Below are positions 9,399-17,620 of a DNA stretch of 64,000 bases, one piece after another (positions within the stretch are counted from its first letter, which is position 1; every line of letters begins with the position of its first letter). The notes under the pieces were generated by a model. That model did not search any database, was not told where the DNA came from, and saw only the letters and a program-made list of their open reading frames with translations. The position numbers and the translations under genes were made by a program. Source of the stretch: Lishizhenia tianjinensis. Its GTDB lineage: Bacteria; Bacteroidota; Bacteroidia; Flavobacteriales_D; Crocinitomicaceae. The stretch covers positions 62,001 through 126,000 of the forward strand of contig CALQIX020000005.1 in the NCBI GenBank assembly GCA_943330745.2. Direction: 5' to 3'.

Positions 9399-10604
9399 TT
9401 AATAGACCATTTCGTTTAACCACGTTTGACCCGTTTGTTTGGTGAAAACCGACAGATTTTTTTCAAGTAGGTTTTTCACCGCATCACTGGAGCCAATGTA
9501 TGCTGTAGCAGACTCAACGGCTATGCGCGCGTTTGTTTCATTCAAATGCTTTTCTCGCATCCTGGAAGCTGGAAATAATTCATCTTTCGATTGATTCAAT
9601 AAGGAATGAACCGTGAGCTGTATGATTAGTTCTGCAATGGATTTGATTTCACCCCCTATTTCGCGGTAGTTTTCCAAAATAGCATCGCTAAATGCCCGAT
9701 TTTTAAGCGCAATTCGAATTTGTTTGGTGTGAGCCAATGCTTTGATGGTTCTGGCTAGAATCCAACATTTTTCATACTGCCGGAATTTATTTAACGAATT
9801 CAGCATTTCTTCTACCTGCTGCATGATTTTACTAGGGGAATAAGCCAACAAAATACGCATTTCAAATAATCGAGCCAAAGGATGAAAATGTAGTGTTGAA
9901 TAATCAATAGATTGATTAACAATTGATTGAGTATTTGTGTCGATTGAATTTCCTAAGCGATATATGGTAGAAGCGCCCAGGTAACACGTTTGAAAAAGGG
10001 TGTTTTCAAAATTGGTTCTGAACCGACTGTAGTATTTCTCTAAGGCATTGGAGTAGTAGTGTCCGGGATCATCTTCATCTACAAAGCTTTCAAAAAACAA
10101 GTGTCTTCCGTTTTCAATTTCTATCAACGCATTCAAAAATTCATCTTTGTTTGAGTGTTGTCTGACAGCATTTCCGAGAAACATGCTCAAATCATTTTTC
10201 TGATGATCAATTTGATAAGAGTCTAAAATGAATTGAAAATTTTTCCAATCGTTCGTCGCTATGCATAATTCAAGTGCGGTAAATGAAAATGCGCCCAGTG
10301 AAAATCCACCAGGATTGGCAAGAGCGAATTCCATTTTATCAGAAAAATCAGTACAAAATCGGGCGAAACTCGCATATCCGACAAAACCGGCAAGTAAATT
10401 TAAGGTGGAAGTATAAGGGCGATGGTGCTCTTTAGTCAATCCATAAAACCGCGCCAATGAATGTGCCGAAACCATTTTATTCGAAAGAGAAAGCAAATTT
10501 GAAAGTGACTTACAATCATGAAATTCACGCACTTGAAATCCAATTTTTCGTTCAATTTCACGCGCCAATTCAAGTAAAAACAATTGATCTAGGTCTTTAT
10601 TCAT
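9399..10604 (-). CDS. HTH-like N-terminal / all-helical protein, paralog B
   Basis: About 401 residues, alignable end to end with the product at 4731-5963. It shares the SAHSLARFYG helix-turn-helix-like motif, YTSTLNLLAGFVGY, NGRHLFFE followed by FVDEDDP, TLHFH, CWILARTIKALA and a TGQTWLNE end. The start is ATG 10604; the TTG at 10610 is less likely. A TAnnTTTG match on the minus strand (10615-10608, TATGTTTG) sits only 3 bases before this ATG, suggesting a leaderless or very short-leader transcript. Like paralog A it is divergent from a small lipoprotein gene, here 108 bases away. Function is unknown; regulation of the neighbouring lipoprotein gene is inference. Confidence 0.7.
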   Translation of the reverse strand: MNKDLDQLFLLELAREIERKIGFQVREFHDCKSLSNLLSLSNKMVSAHSLARFYGLTKEHHRPYTSTLNLLAGFVGYASFARFCTDFSDKMEFALANPGGFSLGAFSFTALELCIATNDWKNFQFILDSYQIDHQKNDLSMFLGNAVRQHSNKDEFLNALIEIENGRHLFFESFVDEDDPGHYYSNALEKYYSRFRTNFENTLFQTCYLGASTIYRLGNSIDTNTQSIVNQSIDYSTLHFHPLARLFEMRILLAYSPSKIMQQVEEMLNSLNKFRQYEKCWILARTIKALAHTKQIRIALKNRAFSDAILENYREIGGEIKSIAELIIQLTVHSLLNQSKDELFPASRMREKHLNETNARIAVESATAYIGSSDAVKNLLEKNLSVFTKQTGQTWLNEMVY

Positions 10605-10712
10605 TTTCAAACATACTTACAAATAAAAGGAAGAAATACAGGTGATACAAAGATGCAACAAGATGCAAAACAATAAACGAAATAGGAGTTCTATTTTTGA
10701 AAAAAATAAAAT

Positions 10713-11069
10713 ATGAAAAAACAAATTTTAGTAGGAATGCTTTTGTCTTTAACACTATTCTCATGTGGAGATAAAACAAATGATGCATCTGCAAATGCAA
10801 CTTCTTCCGCAGTAGATAAAACTGCGCTTAAGACTCCTGAAGAATACGCTGCAATTGAATGTGAGTATTTAACCAAAGAAAAAGCTGCAAGTAAAGCAGG
10901 TAATAAAGAGGAGCGTAAAAAATTAGATGAATTAGGTGATCAATTGAGAAAGGAAGTTAAAGAGGCCTTTAAAAATGATGATTCGAAAAGAAAAGCGTTC
11001 ACTAAATTGGTAAGCGAATGCAGAGAAAGTTTGAGTATGGATGAAAGCACCACCAATATTTCTGAATAA
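10713..11069 (+). CDS. Small lipoprotein with charged helical C-terminus
   Basis: A 118-residue product with signal peptide and lipobox LFSC at Cys 18, followed by a Thr/Ala/Ser-rich linker and a highly charged, probably helical region (EERKKLDELGDQLRKEVKEA). Two further cysteines (CEYL and CRES) could form a disulfide. No family recognised. A TAnnTTTG match (TATTTTTG, 10692-10699) ends 13 bases before the ATG. The gene is divergent from HTH-like paralog B and has its own terminator, so it appears to be a single-gene unit. Confidence 0.75.
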   Translation: MKKQILVGMLLSLTLFSCGDKTNDASANATSSAVDKTALKTPEEYAAIECEYLTKEKAASKAGNKEERKKLDELGDQLRKEVKEAFKNDDSKRKAFTKLVSECRESLSMDESTTNISE

Positions 11070-11133
11070 AAGTAATAGTGAAATAAAAAAACAGTTGATT
11101 TTGAATTAAAATAATGTTTTCCCCCGCTGCAAC

Positions 11134-11165
11134 GCCTCAATTCGATTTTCGGTTGAGGCTTTTTT
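11134..11165 (+). terminator. Rho-independent terminator after lipoprotein gene
   Basis: A perfect stem GCCTCAA (11134-11140) / TTGAGGC (11153-11159), extended inside by CGA/TCG, is followed by six T (11160-11165). Confidence 0.85.
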
Positions 11166-11258
11166 ATGGGATAGTTCGGTATGTCTTATAAAAATGGTAT
11201 TTTTAACAACCTACTCATTTAAAGTTCAATTTTTTTCTAATTAAAAATTATTGGCTCT

Positions 11259-12803
11259 GTGCTAATTTTGATTCTTTATTTGGTATTCATTCTTGTCTTT
11301 ACTTTTCTTCAGAAGAAAGAATGGATGCATCCCGTATTCAAATCCAGTAAAAAAGTTTCTTGGCTGATTTCCGGTTTGTCGTTATACATGCTTTATCTGT
11401 CGGTAGACCAAGGCCAATTGTTAACCGGAATCATTGCGCAGCATGGCATGCAAGGTTTGTGGATGGTGTGGGCGGGTTGGCTCGGAACCTTTGTCGTACC
11501 AATCGTTTTTGCTCCGCTTTGGCAAAAAATGGATTTCATTACCGATAATCAGTTTTTGCTCTTTCGTTTCCCCGGAAAAAGCGGGCAAGTACTTCACCTT
11601 TTTCGAGCCATCTATGTTGGTGGATTAGTCGTTTCCTTGTCCCTGTGTTTTCATGTGCTTGGTTTTGCACGTGTGTTACAAACTTATTTTGATATAGATC
11701 CAAAACTTTCGCTTGCATTAACGGGTGTGGTATTATGTCTTTTTGCCCTGAAAAATGTGTTCCAACTAAAATTAAAGATGGATGCTTTTCATGCAGTGAT
11801 TTATTTTTTTAGTTTAGTGGTGATTTTTTATTACTTGTGGAAAGTCAGTTCTGGTTGGAATGGCTTAGATGCCTTTTTTGATCAACAACCACATAAAAAA
11901 CAACTTTTGCCAGATTCAACAGATTCAAGCGCTTGGTTTTCGTTAGTTGTTTTTCTAGGAGTTCAATGGTGGAGCAGTTACCTTTTTGATGGTGGCGGAC
12001 CCGAAATGGCACGATATACCGCAGTGAAAGACAAAAAAAACGCAGTGCTTTCTGGTTTGGTCCCCATTGGGATATCGTTCGTTTTGAGCTTCTTCATAAT
12101 AGCTCACATCTTGCTTGTTTTAGGTTTATCCTCCGATAACGGAAATCAAGAAATTCAATATATTGAACGCATTTTTGGCGTTGTTCCTGAAGCGCTGAAA
12201 AGTATTGTATTATTAGGTTTTTTCGGAATGTTTATTACCACTGCTGAATCGTTAATGAATTGGGGCGCTTCCTTTTTAACGATGGACGCGTATAAAATCT
12301 ACATCCAACCCAAAGCCTCTGAAAAAAGAATTCGACTTGTTTCATTCGCCTCCATGCTACTTTTATCAGTGGTAGCCATTGTTTTTGCCTGGCAAATTGA
12401 AAGTTTGCAAAGTTTGGTGAAAATTACTTTTTCTATGGCTGCAGGTGTCGCTCCGGTTTATATTCTGCGTTGGATCTGGTTTCGAATCAATGCGTGGTCC
12501 CAGCTGAGCGCTATGTTAAGTTCAGCTCTTTTAACGATGCTTTATCCAAGTTTTCACGAATTCACATTACTTAAAGATTTCCCGATGGAAGAATCCCGCG
12601 TATTGGTCGTGACTGTTTTAACCACGCTAATTTGGTTCCTTGTAACCTTTATTACTCCGAATCAACAACAAGAAGTACGATTAAAGATCATTCCAATACT
12701 GGAAAGCCGAAAAGTGTTTCTAAAGCGTTTTGCAATCGCATTAATTCTCGGGTTGATATCACTTGTAGTTACCGCAGGATTTTGGTGGTGGTTATTGAGC
12801 TGA
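11259..12803 (+). CDS. Sodium:solute symporter family transporter
   Basis: A 514-residue polytopic protein with about 13 hydrophobic segments, of the size and pattern of the SSS (LeuT-fold) family. Typical features are the early loop LYMLYLSVDQGQ, the GGGPEMARYTAVKD stretch in the middle (family members have a conserved GGDQ-like or RY-x-x-xKD segment) and GMFITTAESLMNWGAS further on. It should be an inner-membrane Na+-coupled importer; the substrate cannot be read from the sequence. The frame starts with GTG at 11259 and no ATG lies close by in frame. It appears to be a single gene between a terminator and yicC. Confidence 0.82.
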   Translation: MLILILYLVFILVFTFLQKKEWMHPVFKSSKKVSWLISGLSLYMLYLSVDQGQLLTGIIAQHGMQGLWMVWAGWLGTFVVPIVFAPLWQKMDFITDNQFLLFRFPGKSGQVLHLFRAIYVGGLVVSLSLCFHVLGFARVLQTYFDIDPKLSLALTGVVLCLFALKNVFQLKLKMDAFHAVIYFFSLVVIFYYLWKVSSGWNGLDAFFDQQPHKKQLLPDSTDSSAWFSLVVFLGVQWWSSYLFDGGGPEMARYTAVKDKKNAVLSGLVPIGISFVLSFFIIAHILLVLGLSSDNGNQEIQYIERIFGVVPEALKSIVLLGFFGMFITTAESLMNWGASFLTMDAYKIYIQPKASEKRIRLVSFASMLLLSVVAIVFAWQIESLQSLVKITFSMAAGVAPVYILRWIWFRINAWSQLSAMLSSALLTMLYPSFHEFTLLKDFPMEESRVLVVTVLTTLIWFLVTFITPNQQQEVRLKIIPILESRKVFLKRFAIALILGLISLVVTAGFWWWLLS

Positions 12804-12899
12804 ATTATTTTTGAAAAACATCAAACAACATTTAAAATCTAATTGCTAGTTGGTCAAGGTCAATCCCGAAACATACCTTTCTTTTCATTTCAAAATTCC

Positions 12900-12907
12900 T
12901 ACCTTTG
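12900..12907 (+). promoter_or_regulatory. Putative -7 element upstream of yicC
   Basis: TACCTTTG (TAnnTTTG consensus) ends 14 bases before the ATG at 12922. A CTTT/TTTC stretch near 12877-12884 could serve as a weak -33. Its position inside the longest reading frame supports the shorter yicC start. Confidence 0.45.
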
Positions 12908-12921
12908 TCAAAAAATACACG

Positions 12922-13788
12922 ATGCTATTATCAATGACTGGTTTTGGAAAAACGAATGGAGTATTTGGAGCCAAAAAGGTTTCTATTGAAATTCGTTCAT
13001 TGAATAGTAAGTCATTGGACCTAAACCTCAAGTTTGTTGGCCCATATAAAGAGTTTGAATCTGAAATTCGCAAAATTGTTGCAGAGCAATTGGATAGAGG
13101 TAAAATCGACGTTGGTGTTTATTTAGAAAGTGCAGGTTCTATAGAAGCTGGTACAATCAATACAGAATTGGCGGTTCATTATTTCAATCAAATAAAAACC
13201 TTGAACGAAAAATTGGGCGATCAACCAGCTGATTATTTATCATTGATTTTAAGGATGCCTGATGTAGTTAGCAATCAATCTATTGAAGTTTCTGAAGAAG
13301 AAAAAATGTGGGTGCTAGATTTGCTAAGTCAAACATGTTTAGCGCTAAATAAGTTCCGTCAACAAGAAGGAGAGGTACTCGAACAAGATTTAACCGATCG
13401 AATTTTAGCTATTAAAAAAGGTTTGCAGGAGATCCCGCAATATGAGGCTGAGCGCATAAAAACGGTTAAAGAACGGATTCAAAAAGGGTTACAAGATTTA
13501 GCTCATGCTTCAGTGGATCAAAATCGCTTGGAACAAGAAATGATTTTCTACATTGAAAAAATGGATGTTTCTGAAGAAAAAATCAGATTATTGAATCATT
13601 TAGACTACTTCCTTGAAACGATGAAATTACCATTATCAGGTAAAAAATTGGGTTTTATTGCCCAAGAAATTGGAAGAGAAATAAACACCTTGGGAAGTAA
13701 ATCCAATCATGCTGCCATGCAAAAAATAGTTGTCGACATGAAAGATAATTTGGAGAAAATCAAAGAACAAGTTTTAAATACCTTGTGA
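12922..13788 (+). CDS. YicC/YloC family endoribonuclease
   Basis: A 288-residue product starting MLLSMTGFGK, the standard beginning of YicC proteins. The frame is open further upstream to 12850, but those codons lie over a promoter-like element and have no family match, so 12922 is chosen. It has the YicC N-terminal domain (SMTGFG, EIRSLNSKSLD) and the C-terminal DUF1732 domain (EIGREINTLGSKSNHA, near the end). Members in E. coli and B. subtilis are reported endoribonucleases. The gene is immediately followed by gmk, a common YicC-gmk arrangement, and by nadD. Confidence 0.92.
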   Translation: MLLSMTGFGKTNGVFGAKKVSIEIRSLNSKSLDLNLKFVGPYKEFESEIRKIVAEQLDRGKIDVGVYLESAGSIEAGTINTELAVHYFNQIKTLNEKLGDQPADYLSLILRMPDVVSNQSIEVSEEEKMWVLDLLSQTCLALNKFRQQEGEVLEQDLTDRILAIKKGLQEIPQYEAERIKTVKERIQKGLQDLAHASVDQNRLEQEMIFYIEKMDVSEEKIRLLNHLDYFLETMKLPLSGKKLGFIAQEIGREINTLGSKSNHAAMQKIVVDMKDNLEKIKEQVLNTL

Positions 13789-13790
13789 AA

Positions 13791-14369
13791 ATGATGGGGA
13801 ATCAAATAGGTAAATGCATTATTTTTTCAGCTCCCTCAGGTGCGGGCAAAACAACGATTGTTCATCGCTTATTGAATGACTTAACTACCTTAGAATTTTC
13901 TGTTTCAGCCTGCAGTCGTGAAGCAAGGCCTAACGAAAAAAATGGCGAGGATTATTATTTTTTGGGTGTTGAAGAATTTCAAAAGAAAATCAACGAACAA
14001 GCTTTCGTGGAATGGGAGGAGGTATATCCCAATAATTTTTATGGCACGCTAAAATCTGAAATTGAACGAATTTGGTCACACAATAAAGTGGTTATTTTTG
14101 ATGTCGATGTGGTGGGAGGATTAAATTTGAAACACTTTTTTGGTTCAAATGCATTAGCAGTTTTTGTTCAACCTCCATCTATCGAGGTGTTGGAAGAACG
14201 ATTGAGGTCACGTAAAACAGAAACGGAGGAAAAAATTCACATGCGCATCAGTAAATCAAATTTTGAAATGGACCGTGCAAAAGAATTTGATTATATCCTT
14301 GTGAATAATGATCTTGATCATGCAGTTACTGAAATTAAAGAGCGAATAACCCAATTCATTGAAAGATGA
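13791..14369 (+). CDS. gmk: Guanylate kinase
   Basis: About 192 residues. The P-loop SAPSGAGKTT lies near the N-terminus, followed by the GMP-binding segment (SACSREARPNEKNGEDYYF) and the lid and C-terminal region (RLRSRKTET, FDYILVNNDL). It phosphorylates GMP to GDP in the cytoplasm. ATGATG at 13791 is taken as the start; a GTG at 13785 overlapping the yicC stop is possible. The stop overlaps nadD by 4 bases, indicating an operon. Confidence 0.96.
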   Translation: MMGNQIGKCIIFSAPSGAGKTTIVHRLLNDLTTLEFSVSACSREARPNEKNGEDYYFLGVEEFQKKINEQAFVEWEEVYPNNFYGTLKSEIERIWSHNKVVIFDVDVVGGLNLKHFFGSNALAVFVQPPSIEVLEERLRSRKTETEEKIHMRISKSNFEMDRAKEFDYILVNNDLDHAVTEIKERITQFIER

Positions 14370-14968
14370 AAATAGGATTGTACTTCGGAACGTATAACCC
14401 GATTCATGTTGGTCATTTAATTATTGCTAATTACATGGCTGATTATACCGAATTGGATCAGGTTTGGCTGGTTGTTACTCCTCAAAACCCCTTGAAAGAA
14501 AAATCATCGCTACTGGCTGATTTTCATCGTTTATCTCTTGTAAAGGAAGCAATTGAAGATAACCCAAAATTGCGTGTTTCAGACATTGAATTTAATTTAT
14601 CAAAACCCAATTATACTGTAAATACATTAACGCATTTGCAGGAAAAATTTCCCGAACACGAATTTGCATTGATAATGGGAGAAGACAATTTGCGCACACT
14701 TCATAAATGGTTTAATTACGAAATCATTTTAAAGAATCATACAATTTATGTTTATCCACGCACTCTGATTGATGAGGAGGTATCACCGATTGAACTATCC
14801 AATGCCCTGCGCCAGCATTCACATGTTGTGTTTTGTAAAAATGCTCCTGTAATGAATGTCTCCAGTACATTTGTGCGCCAAGGAATAAAGAAAGGAAAAG
14901 ATGTACGGTATTTATTGACGGAACCGGTTTTTAAGTACATCGAAGAGATGCATTTTTATAAAAACTAA
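14366..14968 (+). CDS. nadD: Nicotinate-nucleotide adenylyltransferase
   Basis: A 200-residue nucleotidyltransferase with the N-terminal motif GTYNPIHVGH and the C-terminal SSTFVRQ (ISSTxxR) motif, plus the substrate-binding region ALIMGEDN-LRTLHKW. It adenylylates nicotinate mononucleotide in NAD synthesis. The start overlaps the gmk stop by 4 bases. The 3' end overlaps the convergent hisH-like gene by 4 bases. Confidence 0.95.
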   Translation: MKIGLYFGTYNPIHVGHLIIANYMADYTELDQVWLVVTPQNPLKEKSSLLADFHRLSLVKEAIEDNPKLRVSDIEFNLSKPNYTVNTLTHLQEKFPEHEFALIMGEDNLRTLHKWFNYEIILKNHTIYVYPRTLIDEEVSPIELSNALRQHSHVVFCKNAPVMNVSSTFVRQGIKKGKDVRYLLTEPVFKYIEEMHFYKN

Positions 14969-15579
14969 CCGGAAATAAAATTCTTAAGTAGCATTAAGCC
15001 TGCTTCATGACTTTTTTCAGGATGATATTGCACTCCAATAATATTCTCTTTTTCAACTGCCGAAGTGAATTCATAATCATAGAAAGTAGTATGTAAAACA
15101 GCTGATTTTTCATTGCATACAAAATGAAATGAATGGACAAAATAAAAGTATTCTTCATCGGATAGTCCATTATTAGTGGAGCTTTCTTTTTGCTTTTGAA
15201 TGGAATTCCATCCAGTGTGCGGAACTTTGAATTTAAACGTGTCGGAAACAGTAAATGCAACAACTTCCGCATCAACCCAACCCAACCCAATACTATTACC
15301 TTCCTCACTGGAACGTGCCATCAGTTGCATACCTAAACAGATTCCGAGAATTGGAGTTTTTTTTATTAGAACAGCTTCATTCAATGATTCAATGAGTTGT
15401 AATTCTTTTAGGTTGTTCATGGCTTTTCCAAAATGACCAACCCCAGGGAGGATGATTCGATCTGCGCTTAAAATATCTTCCGCACGAGCCGACACGCAGT
15501 ATTCGAACCCAAGTAACTTTATTTTTCGAGCTACTGAATGAATGTTTCCCATTCCATAATCAACGATTACTATTTTCAC
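14965..15579 (-). CDS. HisH-type glutamine amidotransferase, probable sugar-amidation glutaminase
   Basis: A 204-residue class I glutaminase with nucleophile motif GICLGMQLM and the catalytic His-Glu pair in QYHPEKS. It is homologous to HisH of imidazole glycerol phosphate synthase. No other histidine genes are nearby. Instead it is divergent from a HisF-like gene that lacks a key HisF residue and from a WbpG-type amidotransferase, so the likely role is release of ammonia for sugar amidation (as with WbuY or HisH2). The start is GTG at 15579 (GTG-AAA-ATA-GTA); a TACTTTTA element (15591-15584, minus strand) lies just upstream. Confidence 0.85.
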   Translation of the reverse strand: MKIVIVDYGMGNIHSVARKIKLLGFEYCVSARAEDILSADRIILPGVGHFGKAMNNLKELQLIESLNEAVLIKKTPILGICLGMQLMARSSEEGNSIGLGWVDAEVVAFTVSDTFKFKVPHTGWNSIQKQKESSTNNGLSDEEYFYFVHSFHFVCNEKSAVLHTTFYDYEFTSAVEKENIIGVQYHPEKSHEAGLMLLKNFISG

Positions 15580-15627
15580 AAGGTAAAAGTACGTGCTTAA
15601 ATTTAATCTTGCAATTTGCTGAGAAAG

Positions 15628-15659
15628 TTTGCCATTAATTGATTAAGCTATTACATTTA
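15628..15659 (+). promoter_or_regulatory. Putative promoter of the hisF-like gene
   Basis: TTTG (15628-15631), a 20-base spacer, then TACATTTA (15652-15659; one mismatch to TAnnTTTG). It lies 17 bases before the ATG at 15677, in the divergent region between the hisH-like and hisF-like genes. Confidence 0.45.
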
Positions 15660-15676
15660 CATTTCAATAATGAAGT

Positions 15677-16435
15677 ATGTATCGACCGCGAATTATTCCC
15701 GTTTTGTTGCTGAAAAATTTGGGGTTAGTAAAATCCATTCGGTTTAAGAAATATAATTACATCGGAGACCCAATAAATGCGGTAAAAATTTTCAATGAAC
15801 TTAAAGCTGATGAGTTAGTGTTTTTGGACATTGAAGCCACAAAACAAAATCGATTAATTTCGTTGGATTTTGTGCGAGATGTGGGAGAGGAAGCGAATAT
15901 GCCATTTGCTGTTGGGGGAGGAGTAAACACATTGAACGATATTCAAAAATTAATTCAAGCAGGAGCTGAAAAGGTGATCATCAATTCAGCGGCAATCAAT
16001 CCTGGTTTCATTGAGCTAGCCGCTAAGGAATTTGGTTCTTCAACAATCGCTGTTTGCATCGACTATCAAAAAAAACTGTTTGGTGGAATAAAAACACATA
16101 TTAAGGCTGGTACAAAAAGCACGAATTTCTCTCCAATTGAGTTTGCTCGAATGATGCAGGATGCTGGGGCGGGTGAGATAATTCTTCAATCCATAGAGCG
16201 AGATGGCACTATGGTTGGATATGATTTAGAATTGCTAAAATCGATCTCATTGGAAGTAACTATTCCTGTTGTAGCATTAGGTGGAGCGGGTAAATTGGAG
16301 CACTTTTCCTCTGCGATTAAAGAAGCACAGATGAATGGGCTTGCTGCGGGTAGTATGTTCGTCTATCAAGGATCGAACCATGGGGTACTTATAAATTATC
16401 CAAATCTAGAGGAGAAAAAAACTGTATTTACCTAA
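15677..16435 (+). CDS. HisF-like (HisF2/WbuZ-type) ammonia-channel subunit for sugar amidation
   Basis: A 252-residue (beta/alpha)8 protein of the HisA/HisF superfamily. The N-terminus reads RIIPVLLLKN, where histidine-pathway HisF has an Asp (RIIPCLDVKD, Asp11 of the T. maritima enzyme). The second catalytic Asp is kept (VCIDYQKK). This pattern, with KNLGLVKS, is typical of HisF2/WbuZ proteins that pair with HisH2/WbuY and WbpG/WbuX in LPS acetamidino-sugar synthesis. Phosphate-binding loops (AVGGGVNT, VALGGAGK) remain. The neighbouring hisH-like and wbpG-like genes support this role. Annotation pipelines would probably call it plain hisF. Confidence 0.85.
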   Translation: MYRPRIIPVLLLKNLGLVKSIRFKKYNYIGDPINAVKIFNELKADELVFLDIEATKQNRLISLDFVRDVGEEANMPFAVGGGVNTLNDIQKLIQAGAEKVIINSAAINPGFIELAAKEFGSSTIAVCIDYQKKLFGGIKTHIKAGTKSTNFSPIEFARMMQDAGAGEIILQSIERDGTMVGYDLELLKSISLEVTIPVVALGGAGKLEHFSSAIKEAQMNGLAAGSMFVYQGSNHGVLINYPNLEEKKTVFT

Positions 16436-16474
16436 AAAACAGACAAAAAAAAAGGTTTTTTGTGTTTTTCGAAT

Positions 16475-16482
16475 TATTTTTG
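16475..16482 (+). promoter_or_regulatory. TAnnTTTG element immediately before the amidotransferase gene
   Basis: TATTTTTG ends 4 bases before the chosen GTG start at 16487, so a transcript from it would be essentially leaderless. No clear -33 at normal spacing was found. Confidence 0.3.
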
Positions 16483-16486
16483 CACC

Positions 16487-17620
16487 GTGAGTAGCCGTTC
16501 ATATCAAATTTGTACGCGTTGTGTTATGGACACAACAGATCCGGATATTCGTTTTAATGACAAAGGAGTTTGTAATCATTGTACGGATTTTCTACTCATA
16601 AGATCACATCATAATTATAAAGGAGCTGAAACAGATCAAGAATTTGCCGCGTTAATTCAGAAGATAAAACAAGCTGGACAAGGAAAAAAATATGATTGTG
16701 TTGTTGGTCTAAGTGGTGGCATTGATAGTTCGTATGCTGCATTTATTGCCAAAAGAGAGGGGTTAAGAGTACTTGGTGTACATTTAGACAATGGCTGGAA
16801 TTCAGAAGAAGCCGTTATAAATATCAAGAACATCGCTCGAATTTTAGGTGTCGATTATGAAAGTTATGTGTTGGATTGGGAAGAATTTAAAGAAATACAG
16901 TTAGCCTTTCTCAAAGCATCCGTTCCTGAGGCTGATACTCCAACAGATATTGCTATTTTATCTGCCTTACATAAAGTTGCTGCCAAATATGGTGTTAAAC
17001 ATATTATTAGCGGGGGGAATTTTGCTACTGAAGGGATTTTACCAAAGTCTTGGCATTACAACGCGAAAGATTTGACTTATTTTAAATACATACACAACAA
17101 GTTCGGAAAAGGTAAAATTCAATCTTTTCCTACTTTTGGCTTTCGAAGTGAAATGTATTATAAATTTATCAAAGGTATTAAAATGACTTATTTGTTGAAT
17201 TTTATACCGTACAACAAAGATAAGGCTATAGAATTGTTAATGAATGAGTTGGATTGGAAAAATTATGGTGGAAAACACTATGAATCTAAATATACTGGTT
17301 TTATACAATCGTTTTACCTCGTTAAAAAATTCAATTTAGATTACCGTAGAGCAACTTTATCAAGTCAAATTTGCGTGGATTCAGTTACACGAGACGAGGC
17401 GCTAGAAATTCTTAAAACACCTTCCTACATAGAAAGTACAGTTGAAAAAGAAATGGAGTATATTTCTAAAAAATTAGGTGTTTCTCTCGCTGAATTCAAA
17501 TCCATTGTTGACCTTCCGGGGCATTGGTATAAAGAGTATCCAAATGATGAAAAATGGCTAGGTTACGTGTATGATACGTATCGTAAGATATTTAAGAAAG
17601 ATAAATTAGGTAGCTTTTAA
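16487..17620 (+). CDS. N-acetyl sugar amidotransferase (WbpG/WbuX family)
   Basis: About 377 residues. An N-terminal cysteine cluster (CTRCVMD and GVCNHC, probable Zn site) is followed by an ATP pyrophosphatase PP-loop (GLSGGIDSSYAA). This layout defines the N-acetyl sugar amidotransferases of LPS O-antigen, flagellin or legionaminic-type sugar synthesis. They convert an acetamido group to an acetamidino group using ammonia from the HisH/HisF pair. GTG 16487 is preferred as start because the open frame upstream (TTG 16460) encodes non-family residues. The gene follows the HisF-like gene by 51 bases and ends in a 4-base convergent overlap with dacB. Confidence 0.88.
   Translation: MSSRSYQICTRCVMDTTDPDIRFNDKGVCNHCTDFLLIRSHHNYKGAETDQEFAALIQKIKQAGQGKKYDCVVGLSGGIDSSYAAFIAKREGLRVLGVHLDNGWNSEEAVINIKNIARILGVDYESYVLDWEEFKEIQLAFLKASVPEADTPTDIAILSALHKVAAKYGVKHIISGGNFATEGILPKSWHYNAKDLTYFKYIHNKFGKGKIQSFPTFGFRSEMYYKFIKGIKMTYLLNFIPYNKDKAIELLMNELDWKNYGGKHYESKYTGFIQSFYLVKKFNLDYRRATLSSQICVDSVTRDEALEILKTPSYIESTVEKEMEYISKKLGVSLAEFKSIVDLPGHWYKEYPNDEKWLGYVYDTYRKIFKKDKLGSF

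Noticed and set aside
12806-12813. Second TATTTTTG promoter match before yicC
   Set aside because: It is over 100 bases from the start and a closer TACCTTTG exists; the motif is common by chance in AT-rich DNA.
12850-12921. Longer N-terminus for YicC beginning at 12850
   Set aside because: YicC proteins start at MLLSMTGFG; the extra codons cover a TACCTTTG promoter element.
14965-16435. hisH and hisF as ordinary histidine biosynthesis genes
   Set aside because: No other his genes adjacent, HisF catalytic Asp11 position is Leu, and a WbpG-type sugar amidotransferase follows.
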